In this document: one piece after another, positions 50,501 through 64,000 of the stretch
Layout of the letters: the number at the start of each line of letters is the position of its first letter
Numbering within the stretch: position 1 is the stretch's first letter
Origin: Tomocerus qinae
Taxonomy: Eukaryota > Arthropoda > Collembola > Entomobryomorpha > Tomoceridae
Direction: 5' to 3'
NCBI GenBank assembly: GCA_020055645.1
Contig: CM034548.1
Coordinates: forward strand, 47,484,296 to 47,548,295
DNA: 64,000 nucleotides
Notes under the pieces: generated by a model
What the model saw: only the letters and a program-made list of their open reading frames with translations
Database searches by the model: none
What the model was told of the DNA's origin: nothing
Made by a program: the position numbers and the translations under genes

Positions 50501-53500
50501 TGCTATTGTATGCAATACGTTCTCACAATTCTCAAAATATTGTTGTAGTAACAGTTGAGCAAATAGTGCTAAATATCAGAGCGTAATAATAATAGTAGGT
50601 CGCTATTAGCAATGTAAAGAACATACCACTGCCCCAGTGGGGTAACAGGGGACGAACTTTAATTTCCGAGAGCTCCTTTGCTCTAAGAACTCCTTTGTCA
50701 TGCTACTGTGATATCATAATAATAATATACTGTAGGTGTTGTGTTCCATATGAGTTAATGGATATGGGTTTTCAAGATTAAGGTGCTGGAGAAAGTTGCC
50801 TTTATAGCTCAGTTGCGTCAAATCACAAGAAATGGACGACTACGTAGCACAGCATAAAACAACAAAATGGAATACAAGTTGGCGAGTTGAGTGAAGAAAG
50901 ACAAGGGCAAAAACTATTCATGAGACTTAATGAAAATTTCAAGAGTGTCTTGACAGGAGGACAAGATGTAGAAAGAGAGGCAGAGCGGCTCCGCTATTTC
51001 CTTCCTTGCCTCACGTTCCTTCCCTTAATCTTCTCTTATGCTGTTGGGGACCCGTTTGGTTCTCCTGGATTACCCTCTCCTACTTTTGCACCTACTTATA
51101 CTTATTTGGCCCTGTACTGAAGACTGCCTATCTCAAACAAGCAAGCTGTACAGTTCTAATACTGAAATCCAATTCTTCCTATGACAAATTTAGCAGTGGA
51201 AACTTTCCAACTAAGTAAATGTCTGATTTTACTTGTAGTACCTGTTCACAGTATTATAATAAAAATGTTAACCCTATGCTCGGAACACAATAACAGAACC
51301 CTTAATGTAGTTTATATTAGTCTTTGGCAGTATATTTAATATTTTGCGTGAAAAGTTAGCAGACAGGAAATTGTCGTTGAGAAACATTGATGAGATATTA
51401 TAGGAAGCCAGTCTGAACAGAATCGCATTATCTCCGTAAATGGAATTCATGACGGGAGCATTACATTTTGAGTGGTATGCAAATAAATATCTTTATATTT
51501 GGCATGTTAGATACAGTATGCAGTTTTAATACAGTTAAGTGAAACTTTGTGGGCAGGCAAAAGTTCTAGAGGCAGTTTCATATATAACTAATGCACATGA
51601 ATGGATATTAAGCTTTCTTCATCTGTGGTTTACTATAGTGGGACAGGTTCTATATTTATTAAGTTGTGAGGGTGGCAAAGAGAAGAGAAGCTAAACAAGG
51701 AAAGGCAGGAAGTAATTCCATAGCAAGAGAAGACATACAATAGTTCCCTTCCACTTCCTTACTTACTTTATTAGAAATTGGAAAGCTATCTGGGCACAAC
51801 TACTAGTACTGCTTCACACACAGTATTAAATAATAGTAGTGCAGAGTTCTAGCGTAACCATCTCAGAGCTGTTCGAGGACGAAATGTGCTGATATGGTTA
51901 GGATAGATATGTAGAGTGGGCTCTCTGCTGGTTCTACCTACCACTACTGATATGCATGCAGAAATGTATTTGCGCTGAAGAATGGCTGCTGTGGTTTCAC
52001 TCTACAGAGGTAAGTATTAATTCTTCCGAAAGTTTATGTCCGAATAAGGTGGAGTAAAAGCCAGAAGGAGAAAGCCGTGCTGCCTCGCCACTGTACAAGC
52101 AAATGCTTTCTTGGCTGGTGATATTGCCCTTGTAATATGTCTACGAGTGAGAAATACTGAATGAAGATTTGTATGTTGCGTTTCCTTGTTTCTCAGTCGT
52201 CCCTATTTTCTTCTCTCTTGTACTGCTCTAACTAATATCTTATCTCTCCATTGTTCCTGAATCCCTTCCAACTCAACTCCACATTATATCTCTACGCACT
52301 CATATGCTATCTACTTATCGTTGGTTATACATTCCGTCCTTCTATTTCAACCTAAGACGAGATACTACACTAATCACCCAACTATATTAATTTTGTCTAC
52401 TAAAACTATTTTTGTTTGGCGTGGGTGTTCTCTTCATCCAGCTGAAATTCCATTACGTTCATCATAAGGACACTATACTATATCATTAACAGACCCCTGT
52501 GAACTTTTCTAATGAAATTATCACGCGAAAATTACAAAAAATGTTGGAATACTGTAGTAATTAAACTGCGGCAAGGGTACTTAATAGTTTTCCATTAATC
52601 CGCTAATTAAAACTAATTAAATAATCATGTTAAATGTTTTATATTCTACTAATTCACTATGTACTGAAATTCTCTAAATATCTAGATAGTCTACAATGGA
52701 GATCACGCTTCAAATATCAGTGGCTTCCAGTTGGCTAAAGGAAATTTTGGTTATCCAGAACTGCCTAGTCGATATTGCAGTGACTGATACTCATGGCAAA
52801 TTTAACATAGTTCAATCTAAAATTTATTTAGTGCTTAAGCATGAATTTGGTCTCTTTTTATTTAGACACCCTTATGTGGGAGAATAACAGGACTTGTATC
52901 TTGCTAAACAATGTATGGCAATAAAACTTGGATTGATTGATGCCCACTTGATGTGCTATTTCTAGAAATTGACTCCTATTTCTACACAGCGTACTGTCTG
53001 CCTTCAATCATATTCACTATAAACTGTTCATTACAAGGTGAGGTACTAAAACCAGTCATCCTCACTCATTGTTCATTACTGGATTAATTAAATTATATTC
53101 CTATCCTAGTAAGTGCAAACAATAAATGTAGCACATGGTGTAATTTTAGCGGATTCTATTTTAGTGTAGATGTGATGGGCCGAACAGAAACCTGGTTTAT
53201 TATTCGACCTAGCCAATAGCGACACTTTTGTAATGACTACATAGCTATTTATGATAACAGTCCGAACAGTAATCTAAATTCCAGTTTTCCATTACATCAC
53301 GAATATTAAATATTAGCAAACCATTTCACCAGTGTACTGATTCTTCAGTTTATTGTCTAGCTAGTTATTTCAGTCTCGATTTATGAAAAGTTAAGGAAAC
53401 ATGCCTGATTAAATCCTGTGCAAAGATAAAACTTAATATCCGCTTAGTTTGAATTTTTATCATAGTTTCGGATATTCATAATTCCAACTCAATTTTGTTG

Positions 53501-56286
53501 AACACTGAGGAACTTAATTAGGGTCTATATTCCAGCCGAATTTTCCATTTTCCCACTCTCTGAACTATTTTGTTTCCAATTTTCCCTTCAGGAAATTTCC
53601 CACTCGAAACCATGATTTTTATTAATGTTGATAGTAATATATTTTACAGTATGTTGCGAACCCATATAATATTGGTTATACAACTGCTGTAAACTGAATG
53701 ATTTGGCTGACCGGAAATATATTCTGCATATTGTTTTTATTGTAAATAGGGAGAGTTGGACCCGAAGTAACTTTTATTTAAACTAAGTAGAAGATGAATG
53801 CAGCGGTCGTTTTTATAATGAGTTCTGTTAAACAAGGAACATCGGTGTTCTTGTTAAACAGGATAGGATAGCACGAAGTACTGCATGATCTATTTAGGTG
53901 GTTATGAGGGGATAGAGCGGTTGCATGATATTGTAAGTATGTGGATGGAAGAGGAAATGCTTGGGGTTGTGTCTGAGTGTAGCGTCAGAAGAGGATGAGA
54001 GACTTTGCACACGTTGTGCGTATCAGTCACATGAAGCATAGGAAAGGGCGAGAGAAAGTCCTCGCGGCTCTCTGGATTCCATGAACTTTCCAAACAACTT
54101 TCACCTTCCTTATTATCCGTACTCTCGTTCTCTTGCATTATATTATTATCTTGTCTTGGCTCACATCAGTTCACCAGTTCAGTTCACTTCACTCCAGTTA
54201 AGTTCAAGCAATAGTTTGACATGTCTTATCTTATCCTTTGAAGTAAATTGGTGTCTGGCGATTCAAATCTATTGGCTTTCTCCGCCTGCCTTGGCAACAA
54301 ACGAATTCGCTTCACTTAACTTGGCATGGCCTTGCATGGCATAGACTAGCATAGCTGCATATAGAGCAGACAGGGATAACATACCAAAGCTTAGCCTAAC
54401 CCTAACAGTCAACAGTAACAAGTAACTTAGCTAAAACCACAAGAGTACCATGGACGTGACAATCCGCAACGGAGCTGGCCATACAAAAACCTTGTTCAAT
54501 TGAAAACTTTCTCTGCTACTACCTAATGGCTGAAGTACATGCGTAGCTGGCACACTAGCGGCTACTTATAAATATTATTATTATTATATATCTACTTATA
54601 TTATTAACTTTGTCTTTAAATGCTAGATTGGTTACTGGATGGTACGTAACTAACTATATAATATTCTGTACCCACCTCCTTTATCAACCTAGAACTTGTT
54701 TACGTAGTGGATAGTCCGGCTACATGCGGTTCTATTTCGTGCATCTGTAGACAACAATTTACGGCACATGTTTATTACTACCAAAAACAAACTCATTTAA
54801 TGTCAGTATGAAACGTGCGTTGTTTCTGTCCATAGAAAACATTTGTTCAAGGTTTAATCGCGGAATTAGTTTTTTCATTTTAGATTGCATTCAAGGCAAC
54901 TGCGTAGAAAATGCACTCCACGGTTAGAGTTGGTAATAATTTTACCAATGGGGATTACAAGATGAAAATGTTCTCGGTGTCTCGGATATACCATTGTAAG
55001 AATGTGCGTAAATATAAGCCGTTTCTTACAAAACAGATATATTACATTAAGCTGGTGGAGTGGAGCATATCACCTCAGGTGAAAAAATGAGAGCTTACGT
55101 GTCAGAAATCCACTTTGCAATCCTTCTAAGCTACACAGCCGATCACGTAGCATTTGTTCCTGTTATTGTTATGTTTCCTCTACTACCTTCTCTGATCTGC
55201 TCTGTTTTATTATATATTTAAGCAAGACTTCCCACTCTTATACTACAGAGATATATCTATAAGTTTGACGAAAGGGAACTACACATTCACTGTAGCGTTA
55301 CTACTAGCTAGTCAGCTATAAATTCTTAAATCCTAAACTACTTTCCTGTAACGTTCTCTCACTCAATTTTACGGAAGAGAAACGAAATGAAGAAAGCAAT
55401 ACGATAGCAAACGTACGACAGTTAACCTTTCCTAACTAAATTGACTCGGGTCCTTTAAAAAATTGTCCGGTTTTTCACCATTCAATACACAAGACCAACA
55501 AGAAGGATATAAAATAAGAGACATTGCAAAACGAAGAGAAACAAAAGCATTTCTTGATGCATGTCTGCTCATGCTATGTTAAGTTTCTTTTGGTTTAGTG
55601 GGCATTTAATATTGAAAAAGCTTTGCTATCTATGCTATTATTTCGTTACAAATTGTAATTTTCTTGCTATCTCTAAACTCTTATTATAACCACTATATAT
55701 AATATATTATGTACTTGAGTTCTTCAGAGATTTAATGAATAATTTATTGGATTTACAGATTAATTATTTAATCAAGCACCGTCGATAAAAACAGACACTG
55801 AGAAGCATAATAAGTTACTAGTATTCTAAGCCTATAGTGGAAGAAAGCCAATTGATTATAAATTATCATAAGATATAGTATAGGTTAGTTTAAAATTACC
55901 GGAAAAAGAAAACAGTTCATCTTGTCTTGAATTACTGATATTTTCAGTTCAGTTAAGTTCAGACAGTTCATTTCGTAGTTCAATTTTATAATTCCAGATC
56001 CCTTAGGTTATTGTGTTTGCTTTGTAAATACAAAGCATGTTTAAATTAATATACTTTTATTTTCTACAGTGGTTGGAAAAATTATCTGCAGCCCCATTTT
56101 CCTGCTAAAAAGGAATTTCTTAAACTGAAATAATACTGTAGATCGTAGCATCAAATACAGAGAACAATGAAAGATTCCATTTTTGAAAACAAATCCAATC
56201 ATCAAAAGGTTCCCTTCTAAAATCATAATAATAATAATCCCATGAGTACAGCTTACGAATAAATATTTTTAAGGGAAGTGTCTGTG
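47529..56286. other. AT-rich intergenic sequence
   Basis: No supported gene. Near 52910-52945 the sequence GCAATAAAACTTGGATTG then ATTGATG recalls the short tandem tail of some LINE elements, but no LINE coding sequence precedes it. An 11-G run lies at 49698-49708. Confidence 0.55.
49698..49708. repeat. run of 11 G
   Basis: An uninterrupted G run, preceded by GTGGGT, in AT-rich sequence. Such runs are length-variable and prone to sequencing error. Confidence 0.9.
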
Positions 56287-56668
56287 GGCAACCGGCAAAT
56301 TATTCTGACTATTATATAGCCTCTTAACTTTTTTTGCAGCAAAAGAATCAACTCAAAAACCAATAGACCTACAAAAAAGTTTAAATTGGGAAACAGATCC
56401 TCCATAATCTTCTGCATTCGGCTCCGAAAGAATATTTCAAACATATTGGTCCAATCTGGAGATATAAACGTTTTAGTGCGGAATTTGCAATTAATCGCAA
56501 CTACAGAGAAAAGTTTAAAATATTCTTTCGGAGCCGAATGCTGTAGGTTATGGAGCATCTTTTTCCCTATTTAAACTTTCTTGTAGCTCTTTTGGTTTTT
56601 GAGTTGATTCTTTTGCTGCAAAAAAAGTTAAGAGGCAATATGATAGTCAGAATAATTTGCCGGTTGCC
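56287..56668. mobile_element. MITE with 150-bp inverted arms (382 bp)
   Basis: The ends GGCAACCGGCAAATTATTC are identical on both sides. The arms (about 56287-56437 and 56518-56668) match closely, including the shared core GCATTCGGCTCCGAAAGAAT, around a centre of about 80 bp. No direct repeat is visible at the borders. There is no coding sequence; frames of about 60 to 100 codons on both strands come from the arms. Confidence 0.78.
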
Positions 56669-57076
56669 AACTTAATAAATGGTGGCCCCCAAGTACAGTT
56701 ATTTAATTATACAAAAGGGTGTGACAACTGGCACAAAGGATTGACGAATATGTGAGGTGTACTGCATGACTACAGAATGATAATACTGCACGCAGGCTAC
56801 AGTTGCGGACCCATTGCCAACTCCTTCAACATAGACATTGTTATTAACTAATGCTATAGAAACCTAAGGCTGTCATTACCTATACAAATCATTGTTGAGG
56901 TACTATTTGGTCTACGATCTCAACAAAGACCTAGGTAATTCAAGCGACTCTCGCTCACAATCACAATACGGAATATCTATATGAAAGCCTTCTAATACTT
57001 AGTTGCTTTACCTTAAACGTCTAACCTTTGTCTAACTCTACTCTTTACAACTCAAACACTCTCCTTAAACAATCCT

Positions 57077-57159
57077 CGGCCATTTCATCCAACTAAGATT
57101 CGAACTGATAATTGATAAGCCAGACGACTGTGCACTCCACCACCAAGTTAATGTGGCCC
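57077..57159 (-). ncRNA. decayed tRNA-like sequence, possibly the head of a tRNA-derived SINE
   Basis: On the minus strand there is a B-box-like AGTTCGAATCT (consensus GGTTCGANTCC, 9 of 11) preceded by an A-box-like TGGTGGAGTGC. The stretch begins GGGCC and ends GGCCG, which could pair as part of an acceptor stem. The T-stem pairs at only three of five positions and the spacing between boxes is short, so it is not a working tRNA gene. AT-rich sequence follows, with no clear SINE tail found. Confidence 0.35.
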
Positions 57160-60100
57160 ATTTCACGATACATTTAAGAGTAAATACTTCTGTTAACAGA
57201 AACATGAATGCCTGAATGAATATAATATTTGCCATGAATATAATATTGGCCTATAAACACTTTCCTGTGTACATAACTTCAGTCTGCAGATATTTGCATT
57301 GAACAACACCGATTCAAATTTAATAAACGGACAACTGGACTAACAAAAGCACTTTTTGCGTGTTCCTAATTAGTGTTAAAAATATGTTGTCACAAAATCT
57401 ATGGGAATCTTTTATGTGAAAGGTTGTGTTCCGGGCATAATCTGATAAATGATGAAAACCGCAGACATCATAGAGTTAATAGCCAACACGGAACACAGAG
57501 TCAGTCTTTTGATTCCCTTTCTGGTGACTTTCTGCATATCACGATGAGGGGTGAATGCTTTGACTTTCACCATGAAAGAGACGAGAATGAAATGCTCCAC
57601 TGCAATTTCTTTCGTTTACCATTCTTTAGGTTGGTGGCTTTAGTATGTGAGTGAGTTAGAGGAAGGAAAACTTGGATATGAGAGAGTCATTGACTTAGTG
57701 CTATTGGCCGCATACTGTGGAAAAAGAGTTGGACAGACAGAATACATGCCACAATTTCCCTACATGTGCATAGCATATACTTCACTATCTAACTATATCT
57801 AGAATATAGTGCCCATCTCTATTAACTTATTTATGCACTGCATGTAATGTCATACCTCATTATTGATGCTCGACCCAGTGTTTCGTACGGACCGGCTTTG
57901 TTACTTTTGGTAAACCATTTTAGCTGGATGGTGGACTTAACAAAGTGCGTGACAGATAACTTTTATTTTGGACACTAGCTAAAATGATTTCAACAAACAC
58001 TAGACCATTTTACCCAGTAGCCGTTGACTAGCCAAGCCAAATACCTATCAAAGGGGTATGTTGTATAGAAATACTGATGCGAATGGAATGAATTTAATGC
58101 ATACACGACATACCTTCCTCCACTTTCTCCATTTCGTTTATCTGCTTTGTCGATTGAAAATTAAGATAAGCCACTTAACAATGCAAGCACGTTTTATATA
58201 CCTCCCTCAGGGGATATTTATGGCCCCTGACAGCATACACTGCCTACTTATAACACTTTTACTGCACATATCAATACACATGCATTTACACATTATACAT
58301 AAATATCCAGTAAAATATTTTATCTACATTTCCTGCATATGTTTTGAAATGGTCTCCCTCTTTTGTACACATCAATTATAGAATTGTTATAGTGTAGACT
58401 CTCTGAAAATTCACACTACTTTCAATCAATCTAAAGCCCCACTCAAAGTCAAACAAGTGCATTTCGCTCTGAAAACTGGAAACAACTTTCCTAATACCTA
58501 ATAAATTAATAAATAGATATGCAATCTCTACCTATGAAAAATGTGCTATACAAATCAAGATTTGAAATCATGCCTCCAAATAGGTTGTTTTCTGATCCCT
58601 GGCCTAGGCTCAAAATTTTTAATTTCCTAATAACTGACATAAATTAGTGATAATTTGTTCTGATACTCCCTGTCTTATCCTTAGAAATACTTTTCATCCA
58701 GCCAGATATTTCTCATTTGGAACCAATCATTAGGATTAAATAATCAATCCGAAAAATTGTCAAAAAAACCTTTTTATTTGAAAAATCAAAAATCGTCAAC
58801 GTTGCCATTTTTTGCGTGTATGAGATGGAAAATTTGAACATGTTCAAACCGATCTACCCTACTGAATAGTCTATCCATTAGACTATTCCCAGGCTAAGTA
58901 CGAAATCACATTGACTGGATCACATTTTTATATAGACTAAATACTATGTAGATTAATCTGGATGGAGGGAATGATACACTCCACGGTTGCAGTGTCTTGC
59001 TTTTCATTGCATTATGCTCATAATATGAAGGTTGGATTTATTGTACGAGAGAAGGTTTAATTATAGGTATTAAGAAAGCTGCGGAGAACTAAGTAGTTAC
59101 CCGTTTCCTCGGCAGGCCATCTTTTTGGTCGCTGTTCTCAATTTGCTAGAGGAAGCGTAGAATTATGCGGCTACCCAATGCTTTATTTCCAATGGAGCTC
59201 GGAGACAGTTCTAAATAAGCCATTACTAAACGAAAATATAATTGCAAAGAAGCTTAGGAATGTAAGCCAAAACCACTTGACCTTTGACCCCTGGTTACAA
59301 TTGGCATGATTAATATTGTGACAAAATTCACCAGTTTTCGAACAGGCCATTGCATGACTTCAAACGAAGAATAGAACATCAGTCACATCTATTTTCAGTT
59401 TCAGAATAAGATAGTACATGTTTTTGTACGAGGCATACAAATGAATTTTCAGTTGTTTTTAGTTATTGAACCCCTTGAATTTACAAACTCATAATCTTAA
59501 TTAAGATTGTACCCTGAAAATTTGACTTTGATAAACTTTTTGGAATAATATCTAGAATTCAGAGTGATTGCACATTTTGTTCCACATTTATGTTTTCTAA
59601 TTCCAAAGTATATTTCTCAAAATTAAACATTGATTTAGGTTAACATGGTAAATTGGAAATATCTAAAAGATGAATAAATTATTACTATCTAATGATCGAA
59701 AATTCAATTTGCCTTAAGACTAGAGTAACTAAGTAGTATGTTAGTGCAGTGCACGGATTGGGCACTATTTATGACAGGAACACGTAAGCTTAACCATTAT
59801 CGATATATTTTACCACGTATAGATAGGCAGTCGTAAATTGAGAAAAACGTAGTAAGAAAATAATAGCGACGGACATAAAGTATAACATGAAGTTGAGTGT
59901 GTTGGTTTGGATTTGTTGAATTGGTTTGACTAGAGTCAAGGATGAGCTGAAAGAAGATAATCGACTCCGTGACCCGACCTCTCTAATTCGTAAGTGGTGG
60001 CAAAAGAAGGAATTTTCAGAGATGCACTGAGCTGGTTGTTGAAGTGACGACTCTGCGCTGAGGTGATGAGTAAAAAAAGGATAGTGGCTGCTATACAGTA

Positions 60101-63100
60101 TATTGGACCCGTTTGGTGTGTGTGGTCAGAAACTAGAACGGAAGGCGGAAGCAAACAACTCTTGTCTCACAACAGTCTAACTAGGGACAGAGTACTCCTT
60201 GCGTGCATTTCTGTACACGTAATCCACCCATAAATTGCTATAGCAACCCTGCACGACATAATATTATGATATGTTTACTTGTTCTATCTGTAGGATTGTA
60301 TGTGACAGTACGTAGTGGGTGAATGAATGTCAATGGAAGTATACGATGGCTTTAAATAGAATTGATCAAGAGGAGTAGGAAAGTTGAGGAGTTGAGAGAG
60401 TTGTGTCCGGGTTGAAGTTCAACGGAGAGAAAAAAGAAGATGTGTAGGTATTTAGGAAGGCTGCCTCTTTTAAGTGGATAGATAGTATGTATGTAGGTAT
60501 GTCTGGCTGAGTGCAGATGAGCTATATAGGGACGAAGACTCTCTTGATTAACTTTTTCATCTTTAATTTCTATTCTCTCTCCATCTTGTTTAATTTGGTT
60601 GAGAGAATGAATATGGATCTGGGAAAGGGAGGAAAGGACGAGAAAGAATCTTCCTTCCCTTCATTTACTTCTCTTTCTTTTCGCATCCTTGCGTGCCTAG
60701 CCCAAACTTTAACTTTCACTGACTGATTTACTTAGTTATTGCTCTGTGTGACTTTCCTTCTCCTGACTTTCACTCACTTTCTCCTCTTTAGTATTTCTAA
60801 TAAGTTCATTCTGATCCAAGTGAGTGAGAGACTCGCTAGAGAGTTCGGACTGATGTGATGCAATGTAATCTGATGTGAATGAGTTAAGTGTGAGTGGAGT
60901 AAATAGAGCAGCTTCTTCCCCGCATCTCCTACAGACACGAATGACTTTCACTCACTCCAACAATAAGAATTAAAAGAGTGCTCGAATGTATTTTCGTCAT
61001 TGGGCCGTTTGAAGAGAGGTAAGTATGTATGGTAAATAGCTACTACTATGTAGTAGGTAGTATTATTATAGGTAGTATTTGTTGTAGTAGTATTAGTACG
61101 TAGTATTAGTTCGTAGTATTAGTACGTAGTATTAGTTCGTAGTATTAGTACTAGTACGTAGTATTAGTACGTAGTAGTAGTAGTACGAGGCTAGGGCTGC
61201 TGCATGAACAGGCAGTCATCTCATATGTATGCATGCAAGCATCGACTCACTTACACTCATCTCCCATACAAAATCAGTGAACCGACTAGGAAAATTGCAA
61301 TTAATTCTATTTCTGCTCAAGTCGAGGATCCAATACAGGCTACCTATATACACTCACTCCTCCGAGTTTTATGTACACTGTAGCCTTCCTTGAAAAGGAA
61401 TGTCCTACATTTCACTCTGGATATGTTGCTATTATTGACTGACTTTAGTTTACTTGACTTCTGTTCCCATCAGTTCACTTCACTTCTCTATAGAGTGTTT
61501 TTTCTTGGAAGGAAACCTCGGCGCGGGATTAATAGCATGCAATGCGATAGCTTGCTACAAAAGTGCTACAAGTTCAACAGAACTAACTTTTCTTTGTGTC
61601 AACACCAAGACACTTTACGCCAATGCCAATAACGGTCTTAGCACCACTACTTTTTACCGGCAGACTCCCGCTAACCCAACCACACACAAGAGAGCTGAAC
61701 AAAAGTTACCATTTGAGCTGAAACTGATTGCGAACTAAATAAGGGAGCTCAAAGAATTCCTAAAGACTAAATTAGCACTGAAGCACAAGAATACCAATAG
61801 TAGTAGTTACCACCCTGCAGAGAATAATCAAAGTTGTCCTTAACTCCCTAGCTAAACTACATACATACATATTCACTCCCAGCACCATTTCCCACTCATC
61901 TCTCTACACTTTTAGTTATATGGCTCCTTCCTAGCTATTGTTTAAGGACGAGCCAAACTACGTATAAGTGGATTCTGTCCTCTTTATGTTTCTGATTTTC
62001 TCGCTTTAAATGTAGTCACTGCCAGATTTCCAAGCCATACAATGAAAGGGAAATGGACGACCGAGCTCAAATTAATACGCCACTACTACAACAATGTTTC
62101 CTTTCCTAATCTCCGTGTAGACTCAACTATAAAACTACTTAAATAAATATTAACTAATATAATTCCCTCTTACATAATGACCTAAATAAATGTTTCATTT
62201 TGCCATGAAACAGTTAACTTTTATTTTCAGTGATACCTATATATCTGTGTACAGGGTGTTTTAGGCACAAGTGCTACGATATGTTCATCATAGGACATGC
62301 TACACTACTACTATGTAGTAGTATAAATATAAGTCCGTAATATGTATACGATAGTAAAATGAAAGTTGTGCCATTTCTTAAAAAATCATTTAAATCTTCG
62401 AATCTGCATACTTTTTGATGAATGATGTATAATATGCATGACTAGCGCAAAAGCAAGGAAACATAGTATCCTATGTCTAGCAGCATGTGCTTACTCTGCT
62501 TACCATATATTTATAGGGCGAATAAAAAGGAAACTGTTCTTGATTAGTCTTTTGACTCATTTTCAGAACCGACCCTAGAATTATGTACAATGACTTTGCT
62601 GCAGGCATTTCTTGCTCTTTCTTGGAAGTCTTAGTGCACAGTAGTGTAGTTGTGATTTTTTCTGTTCCTTAGATTTCCCAGGCTGAGCTACTCACCTCAT
62701 TTCACTCACCAAGTCCTCCAGGGTGTAAATGAAGTCGGCAAGAATTATGTCAAACAGTACTAGTGTATTCTTCTCCTTCCACAACCTAAGTCTACTAACC
62801 GAAGCCACTTTCCACAAGGTGTTTAACCTTCCTACGAACACTGCATGCACTCCTATGAAATACTAACATGTTTTTCAACACACAACAGACCTTTCTCCTA
62901 CTACTACTGCACTGACAAGTGTGTGTCAGCAGAAGGCCCCGAAGAACATAATAAGTATGTGCATCAGTGTATGACGTTACAGAACAATAGTTGTGCATAT
63001 ATACAATTCAGACTTTCTCGGCTAACTAACTCTGACTACCTACCTAGACTACCTACACACCAATGCAATGCTTGGGTCGCTATTGCCTTTATAGCAGAGT

Positions 63101-64000
63101 ACAGTCCATGATCAGCCACTCCTGCATTCTCCTGTCTTTAGGTATAAACAACAGAACTTACTTAGTTAGTATCTGCATTCTTCTAACTGCAGCTGTTATG
63201 AAGTTGAAGAGCGTGGCTTTCCGGCACTGCCAACAGAATATATCGTATTGAATGCGTCGACTAGAATTTTTCGACCTACTTTTAGCCATGTGAGCTATCC
63301 AAATAAAATTATTCTTTCGACGTTCGGTGCGCTTAATTAATTTTCGGTCGTGGTCTGTTATCTTCCATCGATGCAGTCTTTGATTATGTGGTAGGTACTT
63401 ACGGACATCTGCAATTGCAATTACAATGCCGATGCTTAGTCTCTTGACATTTTTTGCTCCAGAAATGAGCAAAAAGACAATGTCTTCCTTTGCATGTAAT
63501 CAGTCTTAGATAGTAAATAAAAATACTTTTTAATGGTTTTAAGTTTTTTATTTATTTCTCAACGTAAGAGCATCAGAATGATAGTCTTGACTGAAATGAA
63601 TGATTAACATTGAATAAGTAGTTGAGCAGAACGCACTTCACTCTCAGGGAGGATTTAGTGGTTGATTCCTTGATTAAAATATTGTATTGGAACACATGTG
63701 CATAATTAAATGAGGGACAATGCAGACCGGAACCTATTGTAGTTTTGTAGAAACATACACGGAATGAATTAGGCAGTTCAGAGCAAGCAGCATAATAATG
63801 CCATTGCTTTGGAGACAGACGAAGAGCAAATAGAAATGATGTAAAATGAGAGTAACAGTCCGAAAGGACAGGCAGAGTCAGCCTGTCATGAAATTTAACT
63901 AGTGTTTCGCTTGTCTAGGACAGACAAGCACCCAAAATAAGCTTTTGTGTATGGTGTGTCGCACATTACTATATCCTTATGCTCTTATGATTATGATTTG
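57160..64000. other. AT-rich intergenic sequence to the right edge
   Basis: Holds the minisatellite at 61085-61187. Frames of 60 to 107 codons on both strands show no recognisable family. A minus-strand frame at 63158-63472 is basic and cysteine-bearing near its end but begins without supporting signals. Confidence 0.5.
61085..61187. repeat. 13-bp minisatellite
   Basis: About seven tandem copies of CGTAGTATTAGTA/T, one of them interrupted by an extra CTAGTA, grading into GTA trinucleotide repeats at the right edge and GTAGTATT pieces at the left. Confidence 0.88.

Noticed and set aside
52696-52945. Possible LINE 3' end (63-codon frame followed by an AATAAAACTTGGATTG-like tail)
   Set aside because: No reverse transcriptase sequence and only about two tail units; too little to call.
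53902-54138. A 78-codon minus-strand frame starting MQENESTDNKEGES
   Set aside because: An acidic start and a possible GTGAAA donor are not enough; nothing downstream could be joined with confidence.
60736-60951. A 71-codon minus-strand frame
   Set aside because: Its first codon is GTG, not ATG, and no acceptor is evident upstream.
62248-62275. ACAGGGTGTTTTAGGCAC, similar to motifs found in some insect transposon ends
   Set aside because: No inverted partner or target duplication found nearby.
1-64000. CRISPR arrays, bacterial operons, rRNA genes and intact tRNA genes
   Set aside because: None seen; sequence character and split genes are those of an animal genome.

Overview
This is an animal nuclear window. 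It is AT-rich, has split genes with GT-AG introns, and is full of short transposon remnants and simple repeats. There are no operons, ribosome binding sites or CRISPR arrays. The main gene is a kekkon-family cell-surface protein (leucine-rich repeats plus one immunoglobulin domain). Kekkons are an arthropod family, so the source is most likely an insect or close relative; the order cannot be told from this sequence.

One gene dominates. On the minus strand, four coding exons at 37276-37058, 34527-34192, 32066-31760 and 18411-16370 join without a frame break (intron phases 0, 0, 1) into a predicted 967-residue type I membrane protein: signal peptide, cysteine-flanked leucine-rich repeats, one Ig domain, one transmembrane helix, and a long cytoplasmic tail ending in a PDZ-binding type C-terminus. 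By recalled sequence it is closest to kekkon-5 (kek5). The third intron is about 13.3 kb.

About 0.3 kb upstream of the kek5 start codon, on the same strand, lies an unrecognised small gene (start 38439). Its first exon is followed by a second exon at 37724. Two donors fit, giving 247 or 191 residues. No canonical poly(A) signal is visible between it and kek5.

Most other recognisable content is non-autonomous DNA-transposon debris, mostly foldback or MITE-like. It includes a hAT-type element with an 8-bp target duplication (789-1482); two members of one foldback family with G-rich subrepeats (2290-2852 and 9554-9800); an element with TA flanks (5834-6421); an 870-bp foldback inside kek5 intron 2 (32309-33178); a TA-flanked element and a small hairpin in kek5 intron 1 (35098-35514 and 35855-35928), with a relative of the former in intron 3; a 1.1-kb foldback (46390-47528); a 382-bp MITE (56287-56668); and a decayed tRNA-like sequence (57077-57159). 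No transposase gene and no retrovirus-like or LTR element was recognised.

The left 16 kb and the right 25 kb contain no gene I can support. They may hold regulatory DNA or untranslated 5' exons of kek5, which cannot be shown from sequence alone.
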